A stretch of 64,000 nucleotides of DNA from Bifidobacterium sp. ESL0732 (GTDB taxonomy: Bacteria > Actinomycetota > Actinomycetes > Actinomycetales > Bifidobacteriaceae): contig NZ_CP113920.1 in the NCBI RefSeq assembly GCF_029395535.1, positions 372,001-436,000 of the forward strand, in the 5' to 3' direction. A model generated the notes under the pieces. The model was not told the origin of the DNA. It made no database searches and worked only from the letters and a program-made list of their open reading frames with translations. The position numbers were made by a program, and so were the translations under genes. Positions within the stretch are counted from its first letter, which is position 1, and the number at the start of each line of letters is the position of its first letter. Shown here piece by piece: positions 7,744 to 16,300 of the stretch.

Positions 7744-10494
7744 TTACTTTTTCTTGGGCTTCTTAGCCGGCGGCTCGCCGATTTCGGCGTCACTGACCTT
7801 AACGACAATCTCGTTGTCAGGGGTATCGGAGGAATTATCGACCGCGACCGTCAGCGGGCCGGTGACCTTGCCGGCTTCGGCGATGTCGATGAGGCTCGCC
7901 TCGATGGCTTGCTTTCCGGCTTCTGGCACGTTGAGCGTTGCCTTCAAGATCGGGGTCTTCATCGAGACCTTGGCCTGCGACTTCAAGCCGCGCAGCTCGG
8001 CCAGCGCCTTGCCGGCCCAAACGAGCATGTCCGGGTCGGCGTCGCCTGCGGCGGCCTCGTAAGGCTCGGCGGCCGGCCAGGAGGAGGTGTGCACGGAGCC
8101 CTCGCCTGCGTGCATCCAATGCCAGACCTCTTCGGTGGCGAACGGCATGTACGGGGCGAGCAGACGTGCGAACGCCTCAAGGCCTAGACCCAGCGTGGTG
8201 TGCGCGGACTTTACGGCGGCGGCCGACGGAGTCTTGCCGGTGGAATCGGCGGTGCCGTAGGCGCGGTTCTTCACCAGCTCGATGTAGTCATCGCAGAATT
8301 GCCAGAAGAACGTCTCAATGATTTCCAGCGCCTTGGAATGCTCATAGGCATCCATGGAGGTGGTGGCCTCACGAATGACCGAAGCCAGACGCGCCATCAC
8401 CGCGCGATCGAGCGGTTCGGTGACGTCGGCCGGATTCCAGGAAGCAGTCGCGGCGGCACCAACGTGATGATTGTCGTCCTCGCGGCCGATGGCCAGCGCG
8501 AACTTGGTGGCATTCAAGAGCTTGATGGCCAGACGGCGGCCGATCTTCATCTGCCCCTCGTCATAGGTGGCGTCGAGACCGAGCTTGGCGGAAGCGGCCC
8601 AGTAGCGCACCGCGTCGGCGCCATACTTCTCGATCGGCTCCTTGGGAACCACGACGTTGCCCTTGGACTTCGACATCTTTTTGTGATCGGGGTCGAGGAT
8701 CCAACCGGAAAGCGCGGTATGCGCCCACGGCAGGCAATGGTTTTCGAGGTGCGCACGGTCCATCGTGGTGAAAAGCCAGGTGCGGATGATGTCCTGACCC
8801 TGCGGGCGCAGATCCATCGGGAAGGTGGCCTTGAACAGGTCCTTGCTTTCCTGATCCGGTTCCTCCCAGTGGGTGACAATCTGCGGGGTCAGCGACGAGG
8901 TGGCCCAGGTGTCCATGATGTCCTTTTCGGCCGTGAAGCCGCCGGGCACGTCGCGCTGGTCCTCCGTGTAACCGGAAGGCACATCATTGGTCGGGTCGAT
9001 CGGCAGCTGGTCTTCGCTCGGGGTAATCGGATGATCGTAATCCGCCTCACCGTCGGCCTTGACCGGGTACCACAGCGGGAACGGGACACCGAAGAAGCGC
9101 TGGCGGCTAATGAGCCAGTCGCCGTTCAGCCCATTGACCCAGTTCTCATAGCGCACGCGCATGAAGTCGGGGTGGAACTCGAGCTCCTTGCCACGCTCCA
9201 AGAGCTCGGCGCGCAGCTTCATATCGGTGCCGCCGTTTTTGAGGTACCACTGGCGTGAGGTGACGATTTCGAGAGGCTTGTCGCCCTTCTCGTAGAAGTT
9301 CGTCATACGTTTGGTGGGCTTCGGCTCGCCGTCGAGGTCGCCGGACTCGCGCAGATGCTCCACGATGATCTTGCGGGCTGTAAAGGTGGTCTTGCCTTCG
9401 GTCTCCTCGAAGATGGCCTTGCCGCCTTCATTGGTGATCCAATCCGGCACGCTCATGATGATGCGGCCGTTGCGCTGGATGATCGGACGCAGCGGAAGAT
9501 TCAGGTCGCGCCACCATTCGATATCGGTCTGATCGCCGAAGGTGCAGCACATCGCGATGCCGGCGCCCTTGTCCATTTCGGCGGCGGGATGTGCCAGAAT
9601 CGGCACCTTCACCTTGAACAGTGGGGAATAAACGTACTGGCCGAAGTACTTCTTATAACGTTCGTCGTCAGGATTGGCGATCAGCGCGCCGCAGGCTGCC
9701 AGCAGTTCCGGACGGGTGGTCTCGATGTAGATCGGCGTGCCATCCTCGAAGCGGAAGGCGACGCGATGGTAGAAGCCATCGTATTCGCGGCTCTCCAGCT
9801 CGGCCTGCGCCACGGCGGTCTGGAAGGTGACGTCCCAAAGACTTGGCGCATCCTTCTGATAGGCCTCGCCGCGCGCAAGGTTGCGAAGGAACGCCTTTTG
9901 CGCCACTCGCTGCGGATGCTCGCCGATGGTGTGATAGGTCTGACGCCAATCGATGGACGTGCCCAAGGAGCGCCACAGCGCCTCGAACTGCTTCTCGTCC
10001 TGGGCGGTAAGCTTCTCGCACAGCTCCACGAAGTTCTTGCGGCTGATCGGCACCTGGTCGCGGGCCTCGAGCTTCTTGCCCTGCGTGCCCTCGAACGGTG
10101 GCTTGAAGTCAGGGTCGTATTTGAGCGAGGTGTCGACGCGCACGCCGTAATAGTTCTGCACGCGGCGCTCGGTCGGCAGGCCGTTGTCGTCCCAGCCCAT
10201 CGGGTAGAAGACGTGCTTGCCCTTCATCCGCTCGTAACGGGCGATGACGTCGGTGTGGGTATACGAGAAAACGTGACCCACGTGCAAGGAGCCGGAAACG
10301 GTGGGCGGCGGGGTGTCGATGGAGTAGACGGCTTTGCGGTCGGGCTCGCCGTTGCCGTCGCGTGGAATGTCGAAATCATAGGTGCCGTCGCTGTCCCATT
10401 CGGCGCGCCATTTGTCTTCCAAGCCGTCGACGCCGACCCTGTCGGGAAGGGGCGAAAGGCTTGCATTGATAATGCTATTATCCTGATCAGTCAT
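7744..10494 (-). CDS. valS: Valyl-tRNA synthetase
   Basis: A 916-residue class Ia aminoacyl-tRNA synthetase charging tRNA-Val. The HIGH signature appears as HVGH at residues 71-74 after SIDTPPPTVSGSL, and KMSKSKGN lies near residue 605. In between is the CP1 editing domain, with ETTRPELL and the acidic GDQTDIEWW segment. The C-terminal anticodon-binding helices and the final Lys-rich stretch (PPAKKPKKK) complete it; the long coiled-coil arm of some ValRS is absent. ATG 10494 is preferred to the TTG three codons upstream. The gene lies 69 bases downstream of the peptide-binding protein on the same strand and may be co-transcribed with it. Confidence 0.97.
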   Translation of the reverse strand: MTDQDNSIINASLSPLPDRVGVDGLEDKWRAEWDSDGTYDFDIPRDGNGEPDRKAVYSIDTPPPTVSGSLHVGHVFSYTHTDVIARYERMKGKHVFYPMGWDDNGLPTERRVQNYYGVRVDTSLKYDPDFKPPFEGTQGKKLEARDQVPISRKNFVELCEKLTAQDEKQFEALWRSLGTSIDWRQTYHTIGEHPQRVAQKAFLRNLARGEAYQKDAPSLWDVTFQTAVAQAELESREYDGFYHRVAFRFEDGTPIYIETTRPELLAACGALIANPDDERYKKYFGQYVYSPLFKVKVPILAHPAAEMDKGAGIAMCCTFGDQTDIEWWRDLNLPLRPIIQRNGRIIMSVPDWITNEGGKAIFEETEGKTTFTARKIIVEHLRESGDLDGEPKPTKRMTNFYEKGDKPLEIVTSRQWYLKNGGTDMKLRAELLERGKELEFHPDFMRVRYENWVNGLNGDWLISRQRFFGVPFPLWYPVKADGEADYDHPITPSEDQLPIDPTNDVPSGYTEDQRDVPGGFTAEKDIMDTWATSSLTPQIVTHWEEPDQESKDLFKATFPMDLRPQGQDIIRTWLFTTMDRAHLENHCLPWAHTALSGWILDPDHKKMSKSKGNVVVPKEPIEKYGADAVRYWAASAKLGLDATYDEGQMKIGRRLAIKLLNATKFALAIGREDDNHHVGAAATASWNPADVTEPLDRAVMARLASVIREATTSMDAYEHSKALEIIETFFWQFCDDYIELVKNRAYGTADSTGKTPSAAAVKSAHTTLGLGLEAFARLLAPYMPFATEEVWHWMHAGEGSVHTSSWPAAEPYEAAAGDADPDMLVWAGKALAELRGLKSQAKVSMKTPILKATLNVPEAGKQAIEASLIDIAEAGKVTGPLTVAVDNSSDTPDNEIVVKVSDAEIGEPPAKKPKKK

Positions 10495-10563
10495 AACGTC
10501 CAATTTTAGAAAGCAATGGTGACATAAGAGTGGCGCGGGTTGGCATGTGAGCGCCGATTTTTT

Positions 10564-12090
10564 CTACCGTGTCCTCACGTCGCGCAGCGGCAGATATTCG
10601 TCGGTCATGTTCCTCGGGTAACCGGTGACATTATTATCCGCGACCACCATGCTGCTTGCGGTGTAAAGCCAAGCGCTACCAGCATCGGCGCTCACCGTTT
10701 TGGCATAGTTACGCAGGTTTTGCTGGTAATCGATATCGTTGGGTGAAGCCAGGGCATTGTGATAATCCTGCTGGGCTTGGCTGTTCTGATAGCCGAACTT
10801 GTTGTTGGCGAACGCACCCAAATCGTCGGGGCCTTGCATGGTGGTGATGGCCATTTTGTAGTCGCCGTTGGCAATCCGCTGGGAAAGCGTGCCGTCATCG
10901 ACTTCTTGCATGACAAGATTGAAACGGGTCGTCTTGAACTGTTCGACGATCTGCTGGCCCAGTGTTGCGTACTCGGGAGGCACCAGGAAGGTGACGTCAC
11001 CGATGTAAGTGGGCCCGAAATAGTTGATGTCGTTTTTGCCCTCGTCAAGATTATGCGGGAACATAACGGAAAGATCGTCATATCCCGGTTCAAGAGGGCT
11101 GATCGGCCCGTTAAGTACGGTGGCGGCGTTCGGCTGCGCTTTCGTGATCGCTTCGTTGTCGAGGATATAACGCACGGCCGCACGGGCCCTCTGATCCGAG
11201 AAAATCGAATTCGTATTGTTGTTGAGCGCCAAAGTCACCTTGGAAGTGGTAAGGCCTTTGGAAACACTATATTTTTTGCTGTTTGTAAAGGGCTTCGGGG
11301 AGTCTGATGGCTTGAGCACGGCAAGCTGGATCTGGCCGTCTTGCATGGCTTTGTTGAGCTTTTCCTCCGAGTCGAAATAACGCATGGTCATCTGCGAGGC
11401 GGCCGCCTGCTGCTTCCAATACAGGGGATTTCGCGCGAAAACGATTGAATTTCCGGGGGTGAAACTGTGCACGGTAAAAGGCCCGCTGCCGCCGGACTGT
11501 TTGGCGTAGTTTACTTTGGAGGTTGAATCATAGACGATTCCGGCGCGCGAGGAAAGCGCTCGCAACAACCTCGGGTTTGGTGAGGAAAGGTTTATCTGCA
11601 CCGTTGAGGTATTCGGATTTTTGACGGCTTGAAGCCCGGTCAGTTCCTCAGCGCCCACGTAGTTGTTATTGATGATTTGCTGAAGGGAATAGACCACATC
11701 GGTGGAATCCAGTGCGTCGCCGTTGGCGAAACGCATGTCGGGATTGAGCGTGAACGTATAGTTGAGGCCGTCTTTGGAAACGTCCCAGCTTTTGGCGATG
11801 GACGGAACGAGTTTGTTGTTCTGGTCGCGGCCGACGAGGGTTTCGTAGACATTGCCGATCAGCGCCTGGTCGAGCTCTTTGCCCGCAACCGTACGGATAT
11901 CAAGGGATTGCGGGGCGGGTGCGTCCAAGCCCACGGTGACTTCCGAGCCAGAATGGAGCAAGGTGGCATCGACGGAATGGCGGCCGAAATGAGCCCAGCC
12001 GACGCCTATGGCGGCGAAAAGGACCACAGCAGCGCCGAGGAAGGCGAGACCTCTTATTGGCCCACTCGTTTGCTGCTTATGCCGTGACAT
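10564..12090 (-). CDS. Membrane-anchored oligopeptide ABC transporter substrate-binding protein (SBP family 5)
   Basis: A 508-residue OppA/DppA-type solute-binding protein. The N-terminus has a single hydrophobic anchor (LAFLGAAVVLFAAIGVGWA) without a lipobox Cys, so it is probably tethered by an uncleaved helix rather than lipid. Family-5 landmarks follow: the early YETLVGRDQNNKLVPSIAKS, then WDVSKDGLNYTFTLNPDMRF and DALDSTDVVYSL. The C-terminal lobe contains LALNNNTNSIFSDQRARAAV. No permease or ATPase genes are next to it, so it either serves a distant Opp system or has a different role. It precedes valS on the same strand. Confidence 0.85.
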   Translation of the reverse strand: MSRHKQQTSGPIRGLAFLGAAVVLFAAIGVGWAHFGRHSVDATLLHSGSEVTVGLDAPAPQSLDIRTVAGKELDQALIGNVYETLVGRDQNNKLVPSIAKSWDVSKDGLNYTFTLNPDMRFANGDALDSTDVVYSLQQIINNNYVGAEELTGLQAVKNPNTSTVQINLSSPNPRLLRALSSRAGIVYDSTSKVNYAKQSGGSGPFTVHSFTPGNSIVFARNPLYWKQQAAASQMTMRYFDSEEKLNKAMQDGQIQLAVLKPSDSPKPFTNSKKYSVSKGLTTSKVTLALNNNTNSIFSDQRARAAVRYILDNEAITKAQPNAATVLNGPISPLEPGYDDLSVMFPHNLDEGKNDINYFGPTYIGDVTFLVPPEYATLGQQIVEQFKTTRFNLVMQEVDDGTLSQRIANGDYKMAITTMQGPDDLGAFANNKFGYQNSQAQQDYHNALASPNDIDYQQNLRNYAKTVSADAGSAWLYTASSMVVADNNVTGYPRNMTDEYLPLRDVRTR

Positions 12091-12158
12091 GGGTCAGAAG
12101 TTTACTATCCGGTGCTGAATGATTCCTGAAAACGTGTAAAGCATTGGAATATCAAGAA

Positions 12159-12827
12159 TCAGAGCGGGTGGAAAGCGGAAGGGCAGGTGTCGTTCAATAG
12201 GCAGGATTCACAGTCGGGGTTGCGTGCGCTGCATACGTTGCGGCCGAAAAGGATGAGGCGGTGAGAAAGGTTTGACCATTCTTTGGGGTCGAAATACTGC
12301 GTGATTTCCTTTTCGACCTTGACTGGGTCGGGGTGCTTGTTGCGCCAATCCGTACGCCAGCGCAGGCGGCCGGTCACGCGGATGACGTGCGTGTCGACCG
12401 GGAAGCCGGGCACGCCGAACGCGTCGCCCAAGACGACATTCGCGGTTTTGCGGCCGACGCCGGAAAGTGTGGTGAGCTCTTCCATCGTTTGGGGCACCAC
12501 GCCGTCGAAGTCACGGACGATCTGCGCGGCCAGTTCGATGATATGGGCGGATTTGGTGTGGTAGAAGCCCAACGGATGGATGATGTCTTCAATACGTTCC
12601 GGGTCGGCGACCGCCAGCGTCTCGGGCGTGCCGAAGTCGCGGAAAAGCTCTGGAGTGACGCTGTTGACCCGCACATCCGTGGTCTGCGCGCTCAAGACGG
12701 TGGCGACCAGCAGATGGAACGGGGTTTCGTAATCGAGCGTGCACATCGCATCGGGGAACATGTCGCAGAGCACGTCGTATTCAGCGTGAATGCGCTTGCT
12801 GCGCTGCGCTTTGGTTTCCCTGGGCAT
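12159..12827 (-). CDS. nth: Endonuclease III (DNA glycosylase / AP lyase)
   Basis: A 222-residue base-excision repair enzyme removing oxidised pyrimidines and cutting at the AP site. All hallmarks are present: the helix-hairpin-helix LSGVGRKTANVVL with catalytic Lys127, the catalytic Asp145 in VDTHVIRVTGRLRW, and the iron-sulfur cluster Cys199-X6-Cys206-X2-Cys209-X5-Cys215. Length is normal for the family. It sits between glnR and the peptide-binding protein, all on the minus strand, with about 130 bases on the glnR side and 68 on the other. It probably has its own promoter. Confidence 0.96.
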   Translation of the reverse strand: MPRETKAQRSKRIHAEYDVLCDMFPDAMCTLDYETPFHLLVATVLSAQTTDVRVNSVTPELFRDFGTPETLAVADPERIEDIIHPLGFYHTKSAHIIELAAQIVRDFDGVVPQTMEELTTLSGVGRKTANVVLGDAFGVPGFPVDTHVIRVTGRLRWRTDWRNKHPDPVKVEKEITQYFDPKEWSNLSHRLILFGRNVCSARNPDCESCLLNDTCPSAFHPL

Positions 12828-12959
12828 CCGTTCCGCTCCTCAATTGCGATGGTTGATACGTAACATACGTCCTTCATTATCGAATCATATTTGACAATGA
12901 GGTGATTTACTCGTCACTATAGCCACGAAAATGGCCTATTGTCATCCGTTTTGCGGATT

Positions 12960-13751
12960 TCAGGCGTTATTTGCGTTGCTGCCGACATCTTGGCTATTGC
13001 CGCCATCGTCGGTATCGGTGTCGTTGCCGGCGTTGCTGCGATTGCCGTCGTCGTCCGGTGGATCGAAGCGATAGCCGACGTTGCGCACGGTGCCGATCAT
13101 ATGCTCGTATTCGCCGCCGAGCTTGGCACGCAGGCGACGCACGTGGACGTCGACCGTGCGTGTGCCGCCGTAATAGTCGTAGCCCCACACTTCCTGCAAA
13201 AGCTGGGCGCGAGTGAAGACACGATGCGGATGCTGGACCAAGTATTTGAGCAGCTCGAATTCCTTATAGGCAAGATTGACGGGTTCGCCGTTGAGCGTGG
13301 CCGTATAGCCCTTGGTATCCACCACAAGGTCGCCGGAACGAATCTGCCCGTCCTCGCGATAATTGTCGCGTTCCACGGATGTCTGGGTGGTTGTCGGAAC
13401 GACCCTGCCGCGCTCGCAGACCAGCCGTAGCCGGCCTTCCACCTCGGCGGGGGAGGCGTTGCTTACCACCACATCAGCTACACCCCACTGACTGTTGATG
13501 ACGGTGAAACCACCTTCGGTGATGATGGGAATAATCGGAATAGAAAGACCTGAAGCATGAATCAGATTGCACAGCGTCTTGGCGTTGGCGAGATCGTCGC
13601 GCGCGTCGAGAAAAAGAATGGTGTTTTCGGGAAGTTTTACCAGACTTGCGGCATCCATCGGCAGTACGCGCACGCGGTAGGAAAGAAGAGCAAGGCTTGG
13701 GAGAACGCTCGCAGGATTGGGGGCCATCGTCATCAATGTCAAATCGGTCAT
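12960..13751 (-). CDS. glnR: GlnR-type orphan OmpR-family response regulator
   Basis: A 263-residue regulator: an atypical receiver domain (residues about 1-115) and a winged-helix DNA-binding domain (about 140-235). The segment AYKEFELLKYLVQHPHRVFT and the following RAQLLQEVWGYDYYGGTRTV are nearly the GlnR sequence I recall from Actinobacteria, where GlnR controls nitrogen assimilation. The receiver keeps the GlnR-like LFLDARDDL and IITEGG stretches, but no histidine kinase is adjacent, as expected for this orphan. The start at 13751 has GGGAGGGAGGG just upstream; the longer frame does not. The C-terminus has an unusual Asp/Asn/Gly-rich tail of about 25 residues. Confidence 0.85.
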   Translation of the reverse strand: MTDLTLMTMAPNPASVLPSLALLSYRVRVLPMDAASLVKLPENTILFLDARDDLANAKTLCNLIHASGLSIPIIPIITEGGFTVINSQWGVADVVVSNASPAEVEGRLRLVCERGRVVPTTTQTSVERDNYREDGQIRSGDLVVDTKGYTATLNGEPVNLAYKEFELLKYLVQHPHRVFTRAQLLQEVWGYDYYGGTRTVDVHVRRLRAKLGGEYEHMIGTVRNVGYRFDPPDDDGNRSNAGNDTDTDDGGNSQDVGSNANNA

Positions 13752-14001
13752 AGAGCCCTCCCTCCCAATCGTGACCCCGTGGTTTCGCAAGTCGTGCCGT
13801 CTCCGCCCGGACCTACGCATAGCTCGACATCATGTGTACGACGTCATTGGGGTTTAATTCGATTACTTATATTGTAACTGCTGGTTGTGGACACTGGCCG
13901 CTACCATATTACTTATGGAAAACCATGTTTGTGTCAGCAGTGTTACGCCGGAGTTTCCGCGGTTTTGAAGGCCGGTGAACAGTTAGACAACAAGGTTTTG
14001 A

Positions 14002-14928
14002 ATGACTGGATTTTCGTGGCTAAAATGGCATGAAAAGCGAGTGACACGAGACGGAACGGGGTTACGGATGGTTGCTGCGGCGAATGGCGACGGCAATGGG
14101 GAGAGGCATTCTCTGTCGATAGGCTCCACCAAGGGGATGGTGGTGCTTCAGGTCGGCGCGTATGCGGTCATCGCCGTTCTGTTGATTGCAGCGTGCTTTG
14201 TCGAAGGCCGGACGGAAGTGGCTATTTTTACGGCGGTTGCCGGGGCACTGGCCATTTTCGTAGAGGTTTCCTGGCCGTTGCACACCAGTGTTTTTGATGC
14301 CATAGTGGGTGCCTTCGGCGGTTTCGGCATGATATATGCCACCGAGACGTCATTGGCAGAGGCACTGCCGAAAACCGCTGGTATGACGGGGCCGCGTAGG
14401 CTGCGCCGCCACGTATCCGCACGCTTCGACGCGATGTCGGGCGATGAATTGCTGCATTGGTGCACGCTCTGGGCGGGCGCATTGCTGATTGTGCTGGCAG
14501 CGTTTGTCATCCTCGGTTTTTTGCATCAGATGCTGCGCCGCGAGCGCATGAATATGGTGCTCTCCCTCTCGCACGGTTTGATGTTCGACGTCGCCATGGC
14601 GGGAGCCTCGGGCTGGGTGTTCGCCCCGGTTCTGCTGCGTTATTTCGGTGTCGGTACGTTGGGTGCCCGCAAGCCGTATGTGGTTGCGATTATCGCGGTG
14701 ATCGCCGTGGCGCTGTTGGCCGCGCTGTCGTGGGCCTCGACCAGGTGGGCGAAGGATTATCGTGCCGTCGGAAGCCCGTTGCCACGCTTCAAGCTTGAGG
14801 CCGGCAATTCCGATGACTTGCGGAACTTCCGTAGTTATGCGCTGTATTCCTTGGGTCTTGTGCCGGTAATGTATGGCGGTTTCGTTGTCTATCTCGCACT
14901 GGTCGCGCTGCTCGTTTTCGTCGGCTGA
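14002..14928 (+). CDS. Hypothetical multi-pass membrane protein
   Basis: A 308-residue protein with a charged cytoplasmic N-terminus of about 45 residues and six or seven strongly hydrophobic segments. The clearest lie around residues 47-65, 72-90, 155-175, 186-212, 224-245 and 283-308. A hydrophilic loop between segments three and four (about 115-150) is Arg-rich. No transporter, protease or enzyme motif is recognisable. It is divergent from glnR and convergent to mntP, so neighbours give no hint. AAGG precedes the ATG. I think it is a conserved bifidobacterial membrane protein of unknown role. Confidence 0.6.
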   Translation: MTGFSWLKWHEKRVTRDGTGLRMVAAANGDGNGERHSLSIGSTKGMVVLQVGAYAVIAVLLIAACFVEGRTEVAIFTAVAGALAIFVEVSWPLHTSVFDAIVGAFGGFGMIYATETSLAEALPKTAGMTGPRRLRRHVSARFDAMSGDELLHWCTLWAGALLIVLAAFVILGFLHQMLRRERMNMVLSLSHGLMFDVAMAGASGWVFAPVLLRYFGVGTLGARKPYVVAIIAVIAVALLAALSWASTRWAKDYRAVGSPLPRFKLEAGNSDDLRNFRSYALYSLGLVPVMYGGFVVYLALVALLVFVG

Positions 14929-15245
14929 TGGTTTTTTTATCGTTGCGATTCATAGCACGGAACGGTTGTATATACCGTAATTGTTCTTCAGTGCTGTATC
15001 ATGTTTTGCTTGAGAATTCCACAACGTTGAAATATCAATGATTCTGTTGATTGGCAAATTGCTGTAATGGATATATTTGCAGCAGGGAAGCTCAGTTGCA
15101 TTTAATATTTCGTTCCATGCTGACTTGATATATCACTGAACGTATTTTTGGGCTTAATGACAAGCCATCAATGTTGTGCCGAATCGGATTTTAGCGTTTG
15201 TTCGCTGTAAACGGTCAGATGGCGGTCATGGTCGTCGCTATGTAT
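14929..15245. other. AT-rich intergenic region without recognisable gene
   Basis: 317 bases between two convergent genes, distinctly AT-richer than the flanks. Apart from a T-run immediately after the upstream stop and a small ACGGT/ACCGT hairpin near 14970, I see no ORF, RNA gene or repeat in it. Confidence 0.5.
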
Positions 15246-15815
15246 TCACCAGGCGATAATGCCGAGGTGCTCCAGCAGTGTTTTCAGGCCGATGAGAATC
15301 AGGACGATGCCGCCGATGATTTGGGCGGTCTGCTGCCAACGCACGCCGATGGTGTGGCCCAAGTAAAGGCCGGCGATGGAGAAGGCTCCCGTGATGACGC
15401 CGATGATGGCGGCCGCGCCCCAGATGTTGAGCGGCATGAACTGGAAACTCACGCCGACCGCGAAGGCGTCGATGCTGCATGCGACGGCCAGCGGTGCCAT
15501 GTGACGCCAGTCGAATTGTGCTGTTTCCTTGGCGTCTTCCTCGGGTTCCCCGAACGCCTCGCGAATCATATTGCCGCCGATAAGCGCGAGCAATCCGAAA
15601 ATAATCCAATGGTCTACGGCTTCAACGTACTTGCCGAACAAAGAAGCGAAGAAATAACCGAGAATCGGGAACAGCGCTTGGAACCCACCGAACCAGAGTG
15701 CGGTTTTGATGGCGTTGAGTGGTCTGACGTGTTTGGTGGCCAGTCCCTTACCGATGGCGATGGCGAAGGCGTCCATCGAGACGGACACTGCGATAAGCAG
15801 AATTTCGACGATCAT
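15246..15815 (-). CDS. mntP: Manganese efflux pump MntP
   Basis: A 189-residue membrane protein of the MntP (DUF204) family, which exports Mn2+. Six hydrophobic helices are visible, and the two family repeats each carry an acidic membrane motif: SVSMDAFAIAIGKG near the N-terminus and CSIDAFAVGVSFQF in the second half. Both Asp residues are in the expected DAFA context. The gene is monocistronic, and its 5' region is a long untranslated stretch. MntP genes often carry a yybP-ykoY Mn riboswitch, but I could not convincingly find its GGGGAGUA core here. Family assignment is firm and the ion is by analogy. Confidence 0.92.
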   Translation of the reverse strand: MIVEILLIAVSVSMDAFAIAIGKGLATKHVRPLNAIKTALWFGGFQALFPILGYFFASLFGKYVEAVDHWIIFGLLALIGGNMIREAFGEPEEDAKETAQFDWRHMAPLAVACSIDAFAVGVSFQFMPLNIWGAAAIIGVITGAFSIAGLYLGHTIGVRWQQTAQIIGGIVLILIGLKTLLEHLGIIAW

Positions 15816-16132
15816 AAGCTTGCGTCTGCACTTTCGTGTTCATCCGCAACGCTATGCCAGAGAACGGTAACGTTGTTGCGTTGCCGTCGCATGTCGCACG
15901 CGGATGGGCCTCGACGGTTGCCCGCCTACGCCTCGTGTTTCGGCATTGAGAACTGCCGGCAACTCCTTACTGTTCCGGCTTTGAATTCCCGATGTGAATA
16001 CCGTTCGCATGCCACAATTACCGTTACAGTATAACGCTGTCATTTTCATTTTGGAAAATTTCTTATAAGAGGACAATTTGCTATTCCATTCGGAGATGAA
16101 AGCGCGTACATTTAAGACACACCTTATCTGCG
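15816..16132. other. Divergent intergenic region between mntP and the phosphopentomutase gene
   Basis: About 320 bases with no convincing gene; a 95-codon minus-strand frame here lacks a ribosome site and family resemblance. It contains ATGAAAGCGC at 16096-16105, exactly 70 bp upstream of the same word in the phosphopentomutase promoter, and several short inverted repeats near 15855-15895. Confidence 0.5.
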
Positions 16133-16179
16133 TTGACAAATAAAAGAAAATTGATAGTATAGTGAATGAAAGCGCAATA
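16133..16179 (+). promoter_or_regulatory. Promoter with LacI-type operator for the phosphopentomutase gene
   Basis: TTGACA at 16133-16138 is followed after 16 or 19 bases by TAGTAT (16155) or TATAGT (16158), a good sigma-70-type promoter. Immediately downstream, AATGAAAGCGCAATA (16165-16179) covers the likely start point. The same 15 bases recur at 17642 before the ABC transporter. Its partly dyad-symmetric layout around a central CG fits a LacI-family operator, and a LacI regulator is encoded at 22331. Confidence 0.65.
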
Positions 16180-16300
16180 ATACCAATTAAAGCTTTTATA
16201 CTCCGTGAAAACTTGTTGGTAACGTCGCGTTGTAGCTAGATGTCATCGGTCGCCAGAGTTGGCAACCGGAGAAGTCGTTGGGTGAAAGGGAACTTGAACG

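Noticed and set aside
9355..10509. 384-codon plus-strand frame opposite valS
   Set aside because: Antisense shadow; valS is complete on the minus strand.
15816..16020. yybP-ykoY Mn riboswitch in front of mntP
   Set aside because: Only loose resemblance (an AAGGAGTT and a later CAACCGTC); the GGGGAGUA and CAUACUC cores are missing, so I cannot support it. A covariance-model search would settle it.
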